A stretch of 15,087 bases of DNA, taken from assembly GCA_964414345.1 (NCBI GenBank), contig CAYPWF010000079.1:1-15087 (forward strand). Direction: 5' to 3'. Source of the DNA: Desulfocorpusculum sp964414345. Its GTDB lineage: Bacteria; Desulfobacterota; Desulfocorpusculales; Desulfocorpusculum. Below are positions 1 to 6,743 of the stretch, in pieces. Below the pieces are notes generated by a model, which did not search any database, was not told where the DNA came from, and was given only the letters and a program-made list of their open reading frames with translations. How positions within the stretch are numbered: the first letter of the stretch is position 1; each line of letters opens with the position of its first letter. Made by a program: the position numbers and the translations under genes.

Positions 1-56
1 AGGTGGTAACCATGGTGTTGCCCACAGCTGACGCTCGTATCTTAAAGATCCGTTGC

Positions 57-77
57 GCCCAAGGGGAGGGCTTTTTT
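57..77 (+). terminator. possible weak intrinsic terminator of an off-window gene
   Basis: A short GCCC (57-60) / GGGC (68-71) stem with a 7-nt loop is followed directly by six T. The stem is only 4 bp, so this is weak. It would end transcription entering from the left, before the next promoter at 115. I see no recognisable gene end in bases 1-56. Confidence 0.3.
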
Positions 78-114
78 GAGACAGAGCCCGCAGCCAGCCT
101 ACCTCCAATAAAGC

Positions 115-144
115 TTGACAAGGGCTCCCAAGAGCGTGTTCCAT
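115..144 (+). promoter_or_regulatory. possible sigma70 promoter for the DUF4139 pair
   Basis: A perfect -35 TTGACA lies at 115-120. The best -10 after an 18-bp spacer is TTCCAT (139-144), only 3 of 6 matches, so the promoter is weak or activated. The 11-mer CTTGACAAGGG around the -35 recurs at the porin promoter (4900-4910). Confidence 0.35.
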
Positions 145-175
145 GCAGTTAAGAAGAAAAAGTGGGGGGTGAGCC

Positions 176-1303
176 ATGAGAAAAGCTGCCACAGGGGCTT
201 TGGCAATGGGACTGATTCTCATAGTGGGCACAACGGCTCAGGCCAGGATAAAACTCGTGGCCTTGCCCCAAAGGGAGGCCACCTTGTTAAGGCTGGACAA
301 CCCGGCCTTCACCCTTGTGGAAGAAGAGCGCTTGCTGACCCTTCAGAAGGGCACCAACCAGGTGGATTTTTCCTGGAAAGGGGTAAACATAGATCCGGAT
401 TCCATCCGCCTTCAGATTCTGGATCATCCCCAGGAAGTCAGGCTCATAAGCGTCTCATACCCCCCCAACGAGGCTGCTTTAGTCTGGCAGATTTACTCCC
501 CGCAGCCTTTCAATGAGAGGGTCCGGGTCTCATACCTTCTCTCCAATATAGACAGGCTCGTAACCTATGAGGGACTTGTGCCCACGGACGAATCCGGCAT
601 GGAGCTCAAGTCCTACCTGGTGCTTCGGAATTTTTCAGGCGAGGATTTCCCTGAAGCCAGGCTGCAGCTGGACTACGGGGAGTCTTTTGAGAAATCCATC
701 CAACACCAGGAGACAAAGCGAATGCTTTTTTTCTCCAAGGCCAAGCTGCCGGTGGAAAAAACCTTCACCTGGGACGACCGCAAAGAGCCCTGGGACCCGG
801 AGAAGATGGATAGGAACGTGGGGATCCCGGTCTTCTACACTCTTTACAACACCAAGGAAAAAGGTCTTGGGGAAAAAGCCCTTTGGGGGGGCAAGGTAAG
901 GGTGTTTCAGGAAGACGGCCGAGGCTCCACCATCTTTTTGGGGGAGGATAGGGTGGAGCTTGTCCCGGTGGGGGAGAAGCTCAGCCTGTATATCGGGGAG
1001 AGCCGCGACATTGTGGTCACCCAGCGCAAGATGAAAGAGGAAAGAAAGATCAAGGAGCGAAACAGTTCAGGGCAGCCAATTCTTTGGGATACGGAGGAGA
1101 TATTGGAAGTCAAAGTGGAGAACTTCAAGGACAAGCCCGCTCTTTTGATCTTGACCGAGCACATCCCTGGCCAGTGGGACATGGCCTCCTGCACCCACAA
1201 GTATGAGCTCAAGGACTTTGAGACCTTGGAGTTCCGCATTGATCTCAAACCCAAAGAAAAAGTAAATCTCACCATGCACTACCACAGGAGGAACTTGAGA
1301 TGA
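176..1303 (+). CDS. exported DUF4139-type protein, short paralogue (375 aa)
   Basis: This is a periplasmic or envelope protein of unknown function. Residues 1-23 form a Sec signal peptide (MRK, hydrophobic core, cleavage after AQA). The rest resembles the C-terminal part of DUF4139 proteins: beta-rich, with conserved stretches such as NIDPDSIRL, VSYPPN, NFSGEDF and a late GKVRVFQEDGRGSTIF segment. It is a clear paralogue of the next gene, which has IDPTSLNL, VAYPPR and NNSGEDY in the same places, but it lacks about 70 residues, including the Ala-rich middle of that protein. The ATG at 176 is preceded by GGGGGGTGAG (163-172). Its stop overlaps the next start as ATGA (1300-1303), so the two are translationally coupled. 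Family assignment is from motif memory. The function of DUF4139 proteins is not established, so none is proposed. Confidence 0.75.
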   Translation: MRKAATGALAMGLILIVGTTAQARIKLVALPQREATLLRLDNPAFTLVEEERLLTLQKGTNQVDFSWKGVNIDPDSIRLQILDHPQEVRLISVSYPPNEAALVWQIYSPQPFNERVRVSYLLSNIDRLVTYEGLVPTDESGMELKSYLVLRNFSGEDFPEARLQLDYGESFEKSIQHQETKRMLFFSKAKLPVEKTFTWDDRKEPWDPEKMDRNVGIPVFYTLYNTKEKGLGEKALWGGKVRVFQEDGRGSTIFLGEDRVELVPVGEKLSLYIGESRDIVVTQRKMKEERKIKERNSSGQPILWDTEEILEVKVENFKDKPALLILTEHIPGQWDMASCTHKYELKDFETLEFRIDLKPKEKVNLTMHYHRRNLR

Positions 1304-2646
1304 GCACTCGGGCGATCTTGGGGGCCCTGGCCGGGTTGCTGCTCCTTTCACCAGGTGCATGGGCGGGTGTGGAGCTGGTGAGCCTTCCTGAGCGGGAGTC
1401 AGTACAGCTCACCATATACAACTCGGCGGATTTGACCCTGGTAAGAGAGCTTCGGAGATTAACCCTCAGGAAGGGAGTCAATCGCCTCTCTTTCGGGTGG
1501 GCCAACACAGTAATTGACCCCACCAGTTTGAACTTGAGGGCCCTTGAGCGCCCTGATGCGGTTCAGCTCTTGGACGTGGCCTATCCGCCTCGCATCAACA
1601 CTCAAGGGATCTGGACGGTCCAGTCCCAGCTGGAGGGCGAGGTGCCTGTGGAGATCACCTTTTTCACAAGCGGCATAACCTGGAGGGCTTTTTACGTGGC
1701 CACCCTGGCCTCTGATGAGAGATCCATGCATCTCCAAGGATATGTGCGTGTAACAAACAATTCCGGGGAGGACTATGAGAACGCCCGGACTCGTTTGGTG
1801 GTGGGCAAAATTCACCTGCTGGACCAAATAGCCGAGCTGGCAAGGCGCCCGGCGCCATACGGCATGCCGGTGGGAGCCGGGGTAAAGCCCGCGGCAGAAG
1901 AAAAGCGGGTGCTCATGAGAAAAGCAGAGGCGGCCTTGGAGGCAGCTGCCGCCCCTCAGGCCCCCACAAGGCCCAAGGAGATCATCAAGGAGGGCCTTTC
2001 AGAGTATTTCCTTTACACCATAGAAGGCACCGAAACCATCCCCAATTCCTGGTCCAAGAGGCTCCCTTCCCTGGAAGTTTTAGAGGTGCCGGTAGTGAAC
2101 CTTTACAAGTTCGAGGAGGAGCGTTACGGGAAAGAGGTGGTGCGCTTCTTGCTTTTCGCTAACGACACCCAGCACAAACTGGGGGATACTCCTCTTCCTG
2201 AGGGTCTTGTGAAGGTCTTCCGCAGGCTGGACAGGGGGGGACATCTTTCTTACGAGGGTGCCGACAACACCAATTACATCCCTGTTGGCCAGAAGGTGGA
2301 GCTGAATCTGGGGCCGGCTCCCAAGGTGAAGGTGGAGCCCAAATTGATGAAGACCCGAACCGAGAATTTCAGTTTCAACAAGGACCGAAACATAGACGGC
2401 TGGGAGGAGGTCCAGGATTGGAAAGTGGAGGTCAGAAACAACCGGGAGGTGGCCGCCCGGGTGGAGGTAAGGCGCAATTTCAGGCACCAGCACTGGGATC
2501 TCAAGTTGGGCGGGGAGGAGCACGGGAAGTTGGAGAAAGAGGATCTGGACACTATAAGCTTCACCATGGAACTCAAACCCCACCAAAGAAGAGAGTTCAG
2601 CTACACCGTGCGATTTTTCGAGGGTGAACGCCGTAACAGAAAGTGA
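1300..2646 (+). CDS. exported DUF4139-domain protein, full paralogue (448 aa)
   Basis: Residues 1-22 are a signal peptide ending AWA. The mature protein starts with a beta-rich domain (about 24-175; motifs SLPERESVQLTIYN, GVNRLSFGWA, GITWRAFYVATL). An Ala/Lys-rich, probably helical segment follows (about 180-225). The DUF4139-like C-terminal domain (about 235-445) has WSKRLPSLEVLEVPVVNLY, PLPEGLVKVFRR, NYIPVGQKVELNLG and a final beta-rich region. AGGAGG just upstream of the ATG gives a good Shine-Dalgarno inside the end of the preceding gene. The 4-base overlap and the similarity to the first gene indicate tandem duplication and co-expression; the two products could work as a heteromer, which is inference. 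No catalytic motif is visible. Confidence 0.8.
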   Translation: MSTRAILGALAGLLLLSPGAWAGVELVSLPERESVQLTIYNSADLTLVRELRRLTLRKGVNRLSFGWANTVIDPTSLNLRALERPDAVQLLDVAYPPRINTQGIWTVQSQLEGEVPVEITFFTSGITWRAFYVATLASDERSMHLQGYVRVTNNSGEDYENARTRLVVGKIHLLDQIAELARRPAPYGMPVGAGVKPAAEEKRVLMRKAEAALEAAAAPQAPTRPKEIIKEGLSEYFLYTIEGTETIPNSWSKRLPSLEVLEVPVVNLYKFEEERYGKEVVRFLLFANDTQHKLGDTPLPEGLVKVFRRLDRGGHLSYEGADNTNYIPVGQKVELNLGPAPKVKVEPKLMKTRTENFSFNKDRNIDGWEEVQDWKVEVRNNREVAARVEVRRNFRHQHWDLKLGGEEHGKLEKEDLDTISFTMELKPHQRREFSYTVRFFEGERRNRK

Positions 2647-2682
2647 CCCCTCCTGATCCAAAAATCTATCCCGGGTTATTCT

Positions 2683-2735
2683 CCAAAGCCCTTACCTTTG
2701 GGGGCTCAAGCCCCCAAGCCCCCTGTAGGCTTTGG
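2683..2735 (+). terminator. nested stem structure after the DUF4139 pair, possible terminator
   Basis: An outer perfect 8-bp stem, CCAAAGCC (2683-2690) with GGCTTTGG (2728-2735), encloses an inner hairpin GGGGGC-TCAA-GCCCCC (2700-2715). It begins 36 bases after the stop codon. There is no T tract, only CTTATT after the outer stem, so it may be a processing or stability element rather than a true intrinsic terminator. Confidence 0.45.
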
Positions 2736-2966
2736 CTTATTGCAACTCCAGCCAGGGCCTGATCCAAAACCGAAAATCAGGCTGCTTTTGATTATGGGCC
2801 GGTCTGTCCAACCATAGCATTAAGATAGCCCGCATTATCCACCAATCGTTAGATATCCTAAGCCTGCACCTTCGGCGCATACTAAAGTCTTGGCCTAAAG
2901 CCGAGGGTTTTTCTCCCATTCCCCGAGTGGGGCAATAATGCAGGCTTGGGGGGAACTAATTAAGGC
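2736..2966. other. intergenic stretch without recognisable gene
   Basis: This is the rest of the 389-base gap between the DUF4139 pair and the arsR-like gene. It looks less GC-rich than the flanking genes. A 60-codon open frame on the - strand (2737-2919) has no Shine-Dalgarno and resembles nothing I know. A small hairpin CCCC-GAGT-GGGG lies near 2922-2933. I see no terminal repeats or transposase remnants. Confidence 0.4.
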
Positions 2967-2995
2967 TTGACCGATTTGATTTTGCATGTTCTAAT
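2967..2995 (+). promoter_or_regulatory. sigma70 promoter of the arsR-like gene
   Basis: TTGACC (2967-2972; 5 of 6) and TCTAAT (2990-2995; 5 of 6) are separated by exactly 17 bp. The predicted start point is near 3002, giving a leader of about 34 nt. ACCGA (2970-2974) and TCGGT (3000-3004) form a loose inverted repeat flanking the core promoter and might be part of an autoregulatory operator. Confidence 0.65.
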
Positions 2996-3035
2996 GTAGT
3001 CGGTTAGTTCTTAGGGGTCTGGGGGCAGTTGAGTC

Positions 3036-3503
3036 TTGAGCGTGCATGTCCTCAAAGCCATTGCGGATGAGAGCCGCTGGCAGATTTTGGAGCTGCTCCT
3101 GAACCAGGATCTTTGCGTAGGGGCCTTGGCGCGCAGGGTTGGGCTCTCCGAGGCGGCTGTATCCCAACACCTGCAGGTGCTGCGCAGGGCCGGGCTGGTC
3201 AGCGGGGAGAAGCGTGGTTACTGGACCCACTACAGCGTGGACAGGGAAGCCTTAAGAGGGCTTGCCAGGGAGATCCTGGCATTGGCCGAAAAGAGCAGTT
3301 TTGGGGATTCCATCTGTTTTCGAACAGCCCTCCAACTGGAGAGCACTTGGCAAGAAAGGAGGACACTAAAGATGTGCTGCAAGGACTGCTGTGAACACCC
3401 TGAGAAGCTCAAGGGAAAGCCACAGGAGTGCACCCCGGAGCAGATAAAGGAGTGCCACGGGGAGGTCAAGGAGCATCCCTGCGAATCCGAGAAGAAGGAC
3501 TGA
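3036..3503 (+). CDS. ArsR/SmtB-family regulator with Cys-rich C-terminal tail
   Basis: This is a winged-helix metal- or metalloid-responsive repressor. Residues 4-75 form the DNA-binding domain: LKAIADESRWQILELL, then the recognition helix around SEAAVSQHLQVLRRAGLV (38-55), then the wing GEKRGYWTHYSVD. Cys27 sits in LCVGAL, where classical ArsR has the ELCVCDL metal site, so one of that site's two cysteines is missing. Residues 113-155 are a separate-looking tail with seven Cys (114, 115, 118, 119, 132, 140, 149) and three His (121, 141, 147), very likely metal-binding. The start is taken as TTG 3036: an in-frame stop lies at 3030-3032, GGGGG is 10 nt upstream, and the only other near start is GTG 3042. 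The permease pair downstream is the probable regulated target. Inducer unknown. Confidence 0.8.
   Translation: MSVHVLKAIADESRWQILELLLNQDLCVGALARRVGLSEAAVSQHLQVLRRAGLVSGEKRGYWTHYSVDREALRGLAREILALAEKSSFGDSICFRTALQLESTWQERRTLKMCCKDCCEHPEKLKGKPQECTPEQIKECHGEVKEHPCESEKKD
3357..3362 (+). promoter_or_regulatory. internal Shine-Dalgarno inside the arsR-like gene
   Basis: AGGAGG lies 9 nt before an in-frame ATG (3372). This is better than the ribosome site of the arsR-like gene itself and supports separate translation of the Cys-rich tail. Confidence 0.6.
3372..3503 (+). CDS. nested 43-residue Cys/His-rich peptide
   Basis: This in-frame ATG would produce the arsR tail as a free peptide starting MCCKDCCEHPEKLKGK and containing CTPEQIKECHG and KEHPC. 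Seven of its 43 residues are Cys and three are His, with CC-x2-CC at the start, consistent with binding a soft metal or metalloid. I believe similar short peptides occur as separate genes in other anaerobes, but I could not check that. The ideal Shine-Dalgarno at 3357 and the boundary falling exactly where an ordinary ArsR protein would end (residue 112) support real initiation here. A TAA in the +1 frame at 3367-3369, two bases before the ATG, hints that the two genes may once have been separate and were joined by a small indel. The alternative is that only the fused protein is made. Confidence 0.5.
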   Translation: MCCKDCCEHPEKLKGKPQECTPEQIKECHGEVKEHPCESEKKD

Positions 3504-3563
3504 AAAGGATATCCCGGGCCATGGGCGTCTTGTTCAGGGAATTGATGTGAGGGCAGGGAAATG

Positions 3564-3581
3564 AGCCCCCAAAAGGGGGTT
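3564..3581 (+). repeat. hairpin between arsR-like gene and permease pair
   Basis: AGCCCCC-AAAA-GGGGGTT forms a 7-bp stem with one G-T pair, 60 bases after the arsR stop. No T tract follows (GGGGGG instead), so termination by this element is doubtful. Confidence 0.4.
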
Positions 3582-3618
3582 GGGGGGAAGCTCTTCCTCC
3601 CACCCCTGTTGGGCCTTT

Positions 3619-3640
3619 GAGCAAGCCCCGTGGGTTGCTC
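3619..3640 (+). repeat. bulged hairpin upstream of the permease genes
   Basis: GAGCAA-g-CCC pairs with GGG-TTGCTC around a CGT loop: nine base pairs with one bulged G. It lies 75 bases before the first permease ATG in the 212-base gap and may be a leader structure or an operator. No promoter with a good match is visible beside it, so the permeases may be read through from the arsR promoter. Confidence 0.4.
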
Positions 3641-3715
3641 CAGCAAGTCACAGGGCTTCCGAAAAGACCATGCTAAGAACTTTTGGAGGGTCTACACCCA
3701 CGGAGTGGTGAGCTC

Positions 3716-4195
3716 ATGAGGGGTTTTTCCGTCTTCATTATTCTATGTCTCGTGGTCTCCTTCATGGCGGATCGCAAGCGCACCCTCTCCGGCCTCAAGA
3801 GAGGAGGCAGGATGTTTCTCAACGTGATGCCCACACTCCTCGCTGTGATGGTCCTCATGGCGGTGGCCCTCTATCTCATCCCGGCCCCGCTCATAGCCCG
3901 TGTGCTGGGCGAACAGGGGGGAGCACTGGGCTTTCTCTTGGCAGCCTCCATAGGCTCCATAGTGCTGCTTCCGGGCTTCATAGCCTATCCCCTCTGCTCG
4001 ACCCTCATGAAGCAGGGGGCAAGCGTTCCCGTCATAGCGGTATTCGTCACCACCCTTATGATGGTGGGGGTCCTGACCCTTCCCATGGAGTCCAAATTTT
4101 TCGGCCTCAAGGCAGCCCTCTTGCGAAATGGTTTCAGTTTGCTCGGCGCTGTGATTGTGGCCCTGCTCATGGGCTTGAGCTATGGGAGCTTCTGA
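3716..4195 (+). CDS. half-size permease, COG0701-like, N-type half (159 aa)
   Basis: This is an inner-membrane transporter subunit. Five hydrophobic segments fall at about residues 3-18, 33-56, 69-93, 102-123 and 133-155, with a strongly positive loop DRKRTLSGLKRGGR after the first. The GFIAYPLCSTLMKQGASVP region and the LPMESKFFGLKAALLR segment resemble predicted permeases of the COG0701 (ArsP/DUF318) group, which are normally about 300-400 residues, so this is half-length. ATG 3716 is preferred, with GGAG 10 nt upstream; a TTG at 3683 would add 11 polar residues without a ribosome site. The gene is followed, with a 14-base overlap, by a homologous half. With the arsR-like gene upstream, export of a metalloid or similar toxic solute is likely; the substrate is inference. 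Confidence 0.7.
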   Translation: MRGFSVFIILCLVVSFMADRKRTLSGLKRGGRMFLNVMPTLLAVMVLMAVALYLIPAPLIARVLGEQGGALGFLLAASIGSIVLLPGFIAYPLCSTLMKQGASVPVIAVFVTTLMMVGVLTLPMESKFFGLKAALLRNGFSLLGAVIVALLMGLSYGSF

Positions 4196-4724
4196 GGCGA
4201 AGCCGAAGGGCCGTACGCTTAGGGGTTATATTCCCTTTCTGCTTTTTGGGGCCGGGGCTATTCTCTCATTCCCGCTCAATTGGCAGCCAGGCCAAGAGAT
4301 GCTTTGGGGGTTCTGGGAATTCGCAAGGGAGATCCTTTTGGTCTTTCCCCTTGTTTTCCTGCTCATAGGCCTTGTGGATGTCTGGGTCCCAAGAAAACGT
4401 GTTGAGCAGGCACTAGGGGAGGGCTCTGGGCTCAAGGGAGTCTTGCTTGTCATATTGCTTGCCTTTTTTAATGTCGGACCCCTTTACGCAGCTTTTCCGG
4501 TGGCCTTGATGTTGAGGAAAAAGGGCTGCAGCCTGAGGAACATCTTCGTGTTCCTGGGGGCCTTTTCGGCCATGAAGATCCCCATGATCTCCTTCGAGAT
4601 AGGCTTCATGGGTCTCAAGTTCTCCCTGCTTCGACTTGTTTTCACCCTGCCCCTTTTTGTGGGGATAGGCTTTTTACTGGAAGCCATCCTGGGCCGCAAG
4701 TACGAAACGAGGCCCGAGATTTGA
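4182..4724 (+). CDS. half-size permease, COG0701-like, second half (180 aa)
   Basis: The partner of the preceding half-permease. A basic N-terminal tail (KPKGRTLR) precedes about five hydrophobic segments (residues 16-31, 50-68, 86-108, 118-140, 151-170). The region VGPLYAAFPVALMLRKKGCSLRN followed by FGLK-like MGLKFSLLRLVF aligns well with the corresponding part of the first half, so the two genes appear homologous. Its ATG lies 14 bases before the stop of the first gene and has no good Shine-Dalgarno, so translation is probably coupled to the upstream gene. Together the two would form a full ten-segment transporter. No terminator with a T tract is evident after the stop, and the following bases contain only imperfect stems near 4751-4766. 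Confidence 0.7.
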   Translation: MGASEAKPKGRTLRGYIPFLLFGAGAILSFPLNWQPGQEMLWGFWEFAREILLVFPLVFLLIGLVDVWVPRKRVEQALGEGSGLKGVLLVILLAFFNVGPLYAAFPVALMLRKKGCSLRNIFVFLGAFSAMKIPMISFEIGFMGLKFSLLRLVFTLPLFVGIGFLLEAILGRKYETRPEI

Positions 4725-4866
4725 GGCGGATCAAAGAGGAAACCAGCCTCGGATCCCTGGGAATCCCTTTGGCCTCAGGAACAAGCCCGCCCCTGCCCCG
4801 CTCATATCCTGCCCTTTCGGAGGAGACGCCCCCGGATAAAGCTGTTTCTTAAGTGCTCTTGATTAG
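4725..4866. other. intergenic stretch after the permease pair
   Basis: This is the first part of the 433-base gap before the porin. It contains imperfect GGATCC-type stems near 4751-4766 and no open frame I can support. The rest of the gap is occupied by the porin control region described separately. Confidence 0.4.
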
Positions 4867-4888
4867 CTTCCGAAAAGATTCACGGAAG
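4867..4888 (+). promoter_or_regulatory. inverted repeat upstream of the porin promoter, possible operator
   Basis: CTTCCG (4867-4872) and CGGAAG (4883-4888) form a perfect 6-bp dyad with a 10-base centre. It ends 12 bp before the porin -35, a usual position for an activator or DNA-bending protein. The following bases are A-rich, so it is not a + strand terminator. Confidence 0.4.
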
Positions 4889-4900
4889 TAAAAAAAAGAC

Positions 4901-4929
4901 TTGACAAGGGGAAACACCGATGCTACACA
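4901..4929 (+). promoter_or_regulatory. sigma70 promoter of the porin gene, extended -10
   Basis: A perfect TTGACA (4901-4906), a 17-bp spacer and TACACA (4924-4929), with the extended -10 element TG-C at 4921-4923. The -10 itself matches only at 3 positions; the TGN and the perfect -35 compensate. An A tract (4891-4897) lies just upstream like an UP element. Predicted start is near 4936, leaving a leader of about 220 nt. Confidence 0.55.
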
Positions 4930-4944
4930 TACACTCACCCTGGG

Positions 4945-4969
4945 TTAGGGCCTGCTTGGGTGGCCCTAA
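4945..4969 (+). ncRNA. 5' leader hairpin of the porin mRNA
   Basis: TTAGGGCC (4945-4952) and GGCCCTAA (4962-4969) form a perfect 8-bp stem with a 9-nt loop about 10 nt from the predicted transcript start. This is a typical position for a 5' stabilising stem on an abundant outer-membrane protein mRNA. That role is inference. Confidence 0.45.
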
Positions 4970-5055
4970 AGATGAGTCCCGGGGGGCTGCAGAGGGAAGG
5001 TGTGTCTGCGGCTTGTAGGTGTTTTTGAGAAAGGCTGACAGGGAGTCTTTCCAGG

Positions 5056-5069
5056 AGAAAGGAGGTGAT
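5056..5069 (+). other. orphan 14-nt perfect anti-SD complement in porin leader
   Basis: AGAAAGGAGGTGAT is the exact complement of the common bacterial 16S rRNA 3' tail. It is about 90 nt before the porin start. The nearest ATG (5068) overlaps it and opens a four-codon frame ATG-CGA-GGG-TAA (5068-5079), too close for normal initiation. It may be a ribosome standby site or a chance match. Confidence 0.5.
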
Positions 5070-5157
5070 GCGAGGGTAATTGGGAGTGTTTCCGGGCCTT
5101 CCTTGGGAGGGGAGGGCCCAAGCTGGGTGTGTAGACCAAAGTAAAGGAGGAGGAGAC

Positions 5158-6693
5158 ATGAGAAAAGCATTTCTGGTGCTCTTTGCCGGGTGTGCCCTGG
5201 TTCTGGCCTTTGCCCTTCCCGGCCAGGCGCAGAATGTGGGCAAGTATCTCGGCAAGGCCGATTTCAACATCAGGGGTGATTACTGGATCGCGGGCGGGTC
5301 GAACGACAACAATTTCGATTTCGACGATGACATCCACGACGCCCGCAGGTATGTTTACCAGCGTTTCCGCTGGTGGATAGACACCAATATCGAGGGCAAG
5401 TACGGCGGCACCTTCGGCTTTGAGCACGACTGGATCTGGGGCTCCAACGTGACCCAGACGGGCACCACGAGCAACACCGCAGTGGGTGATGTGGCAAGGG
5501 GTGACGACCTCAACAACACCAAGCTCAAACACGCCTACATCTGGTTTTTGATCCCGGGCACACCCGTCAAGGTCACGGCCGGTCTTCAGGGCTTCGGGGG
5601 CCTCGAGCCCAACAACATCATGTATGCCCGTGACGACTATTTCGGGGTCAGGCTGGATGCCCCCATCATCAAGAACGTGCTAAACGTCTCTGGGTGGTGG
5701 ATCAAGCTGAACGAAGGGGAGGGCTCCATCCTCACGGGCTCCACGGCAAGCCCTGTGAACCTCCATGATTTCCTTGGGGGAGCGTATCACGGCGACAGGG
5801 ATGATGCTGATCTTTACCTGATCAACGTCTCGGGGGCGCTCACCAAGTGGTTCCGCTTCGGGCAGTACAACCAGTGGGTGCACGTGGCAGAGGGCGGCCA
5901 GCACTGGCTTGACTTCGGGGCCCGCACCCCGCAGCTGGGTGGCCGCTATGGCGCCCAGATGATCGCCGGCGACTATCTCTGGCACGGTCTTTGGATAGCC
6001 ATAGAGCCCACAATCGGCTCCCTGCCCGTTTACTTCAGGGCCCATGGAAACTATTTTTGGGGGCAGACGGACGAGGGCGATGACGATGTGCCCGGAGTGC
6101 CGGACGGTTACTTGCCTGTCCTGGATCCCAGCGGCTGGGCGGTTTTGGCCCATGCCGGGATCAAGCCCGGGCCCTTTGATATCGGTGTGAGGTTCGCCTG
6201 GTTCAGCGGTTTGGATTTGGAGGATCTCGAAACCGACGGGGAGTGGAAGGGTTGGTCCAACGTGGATGCCTTCCACGGCCAGTTCGAGATCTTCGAGGGC
6301 GGGTACAGGAGCTGGTCCCAGGGGTGGTCCACTTTCACCTCCGCCCCCCGTGGCCATGCTTACCTGGCCCTGGATGCCACCTGGCAGACCACAAAGCAGT
6401 TGAGCCTGAACCTGCTGGCCGGCTACATCTGGTCCACCAATGCCTGGGATAAGCCAGTCGGTGCATTGTTCGAGCCGTCTGGTGACTGGAACAGGAGCAA
6501 GGATCTGGGTTGGGAGATTGATCTTACGGCAACCTACAAGATCTACCCCAACCTGACCCTGGATCTCCTGGGCGCCTATTTCATAGCCGGCGAGGGTCTG
6601 GACCATAACCTGGCTCTGGGCGAGGGATTGGCCGCGCGGGGCGGTGCTGATGATGCCTGGGAGCTCTTCTGGAGGTTGAGGTACGTGTTCTAG
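5158..6693 (+). CDS. outer-membrane beta-barrel porin (511 aa)
   Basis: This is a general or anion porin of the outer membrane. A signal peptide (residues 1-24, cleavage after GQA) precedes a mature protein rich in Gly, Asp, Trp and Tyr with alternating beta-strand patterns and no cysteine. It ends LFWRLRYVF, with the terminal Phe recognised by the BAM complex. Early strands contain NIRGDYWIAGG, RFRWWIDTNIEGKYGGTFGFEHDW and an IPGTPVKVTAGLQGF segment like porins of deltaproteobacteria. The ATG at 5158 has a strong AAAGGAGGAGGA site; a TTG at 5080 in the same frame would add 26 residues before the signal peptide and is rejected. Monocistronic: own promoter and strong terminator. The Asp-rich loop FDFDDDIHD and others suggest acidic surface loops; the solute is unknown. 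Confidence 0.85.
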   Translation: MRKAFLVLFAGCALVLAFALPGQAQNVGKYLGKADFNIRGDYWIAGGSNDNNFDFDDDIHDARRYVYQRFRWWIDTNIEGKYGGTFGFEHDWIWGSNVTQTGTTSNTAVGDVARGDDLNNTKLKHAYIWFLIPGTPVKVTAGLQGFGGLEPNNIMYARDDYFGVRLDAPIIKNVLNVSGWWIKLNEGEGSILTGSTASPVNLHDFLGGAYHGDRDDADLYLINVSGALTKWFRFGQYNQWVHVAEGGQHWLDFGARTPQLGGRYGAQMIAGDYLWHGLWIAIEPTIGSLPVYFRAHGNYFWGQTDEGDDDVPGVPDGYLPVLDPSGWAVLAHAGIKPGPFDIGVRFAWFSGLDLEDLETDGEWKGWSNVDAFHGQFEIFEGGYRSWSQGWSTFTSAPRGHAYLALDATWQTTKQLSLNLLAGYIWSTNAWDKPVGALFEPSGDWNRSKDLGWEIDLTATYKIYPNLTLDLLGAYFIAGEGLDHNLALGEGLAARGGADDAWELFWRLRYVF

Positions 6694-6714
6694 AAGAGCC
6701 TTTGGGCCAAAGCC

Positions 6715-6743
6715 AAGGGGGATCCTCGGATCCCCCTTTTTTT
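6715..6743 (+). terminator. strong intrinsic terminator of the porin gene
   Basis: AAGGGGGATCC (6715-6725) and GGATCCCCCTT (6728-6738) form a near-perfect palindrome followed by seven T (6737-6743). It begins 22 bases after the stop codon. Confidence 0.9.

Noticed and set aside
3655..4878. 13-bp direct repeat GCTTCCGAAAAGA (3655-3667 and 4866-4878) flanking the permease pair
   Set aside because: In 15 kb of random sequence about 1 to 2 identical 13-mer pairs are expected, and there is no transposase or other sign of insertion.
5080..5157. TTG start giving a 26-residue longer porin
   Set aside because: The extension precedes a complete signal peptide, and the ATG at 5158 has a strong ribosome site directly upstream.
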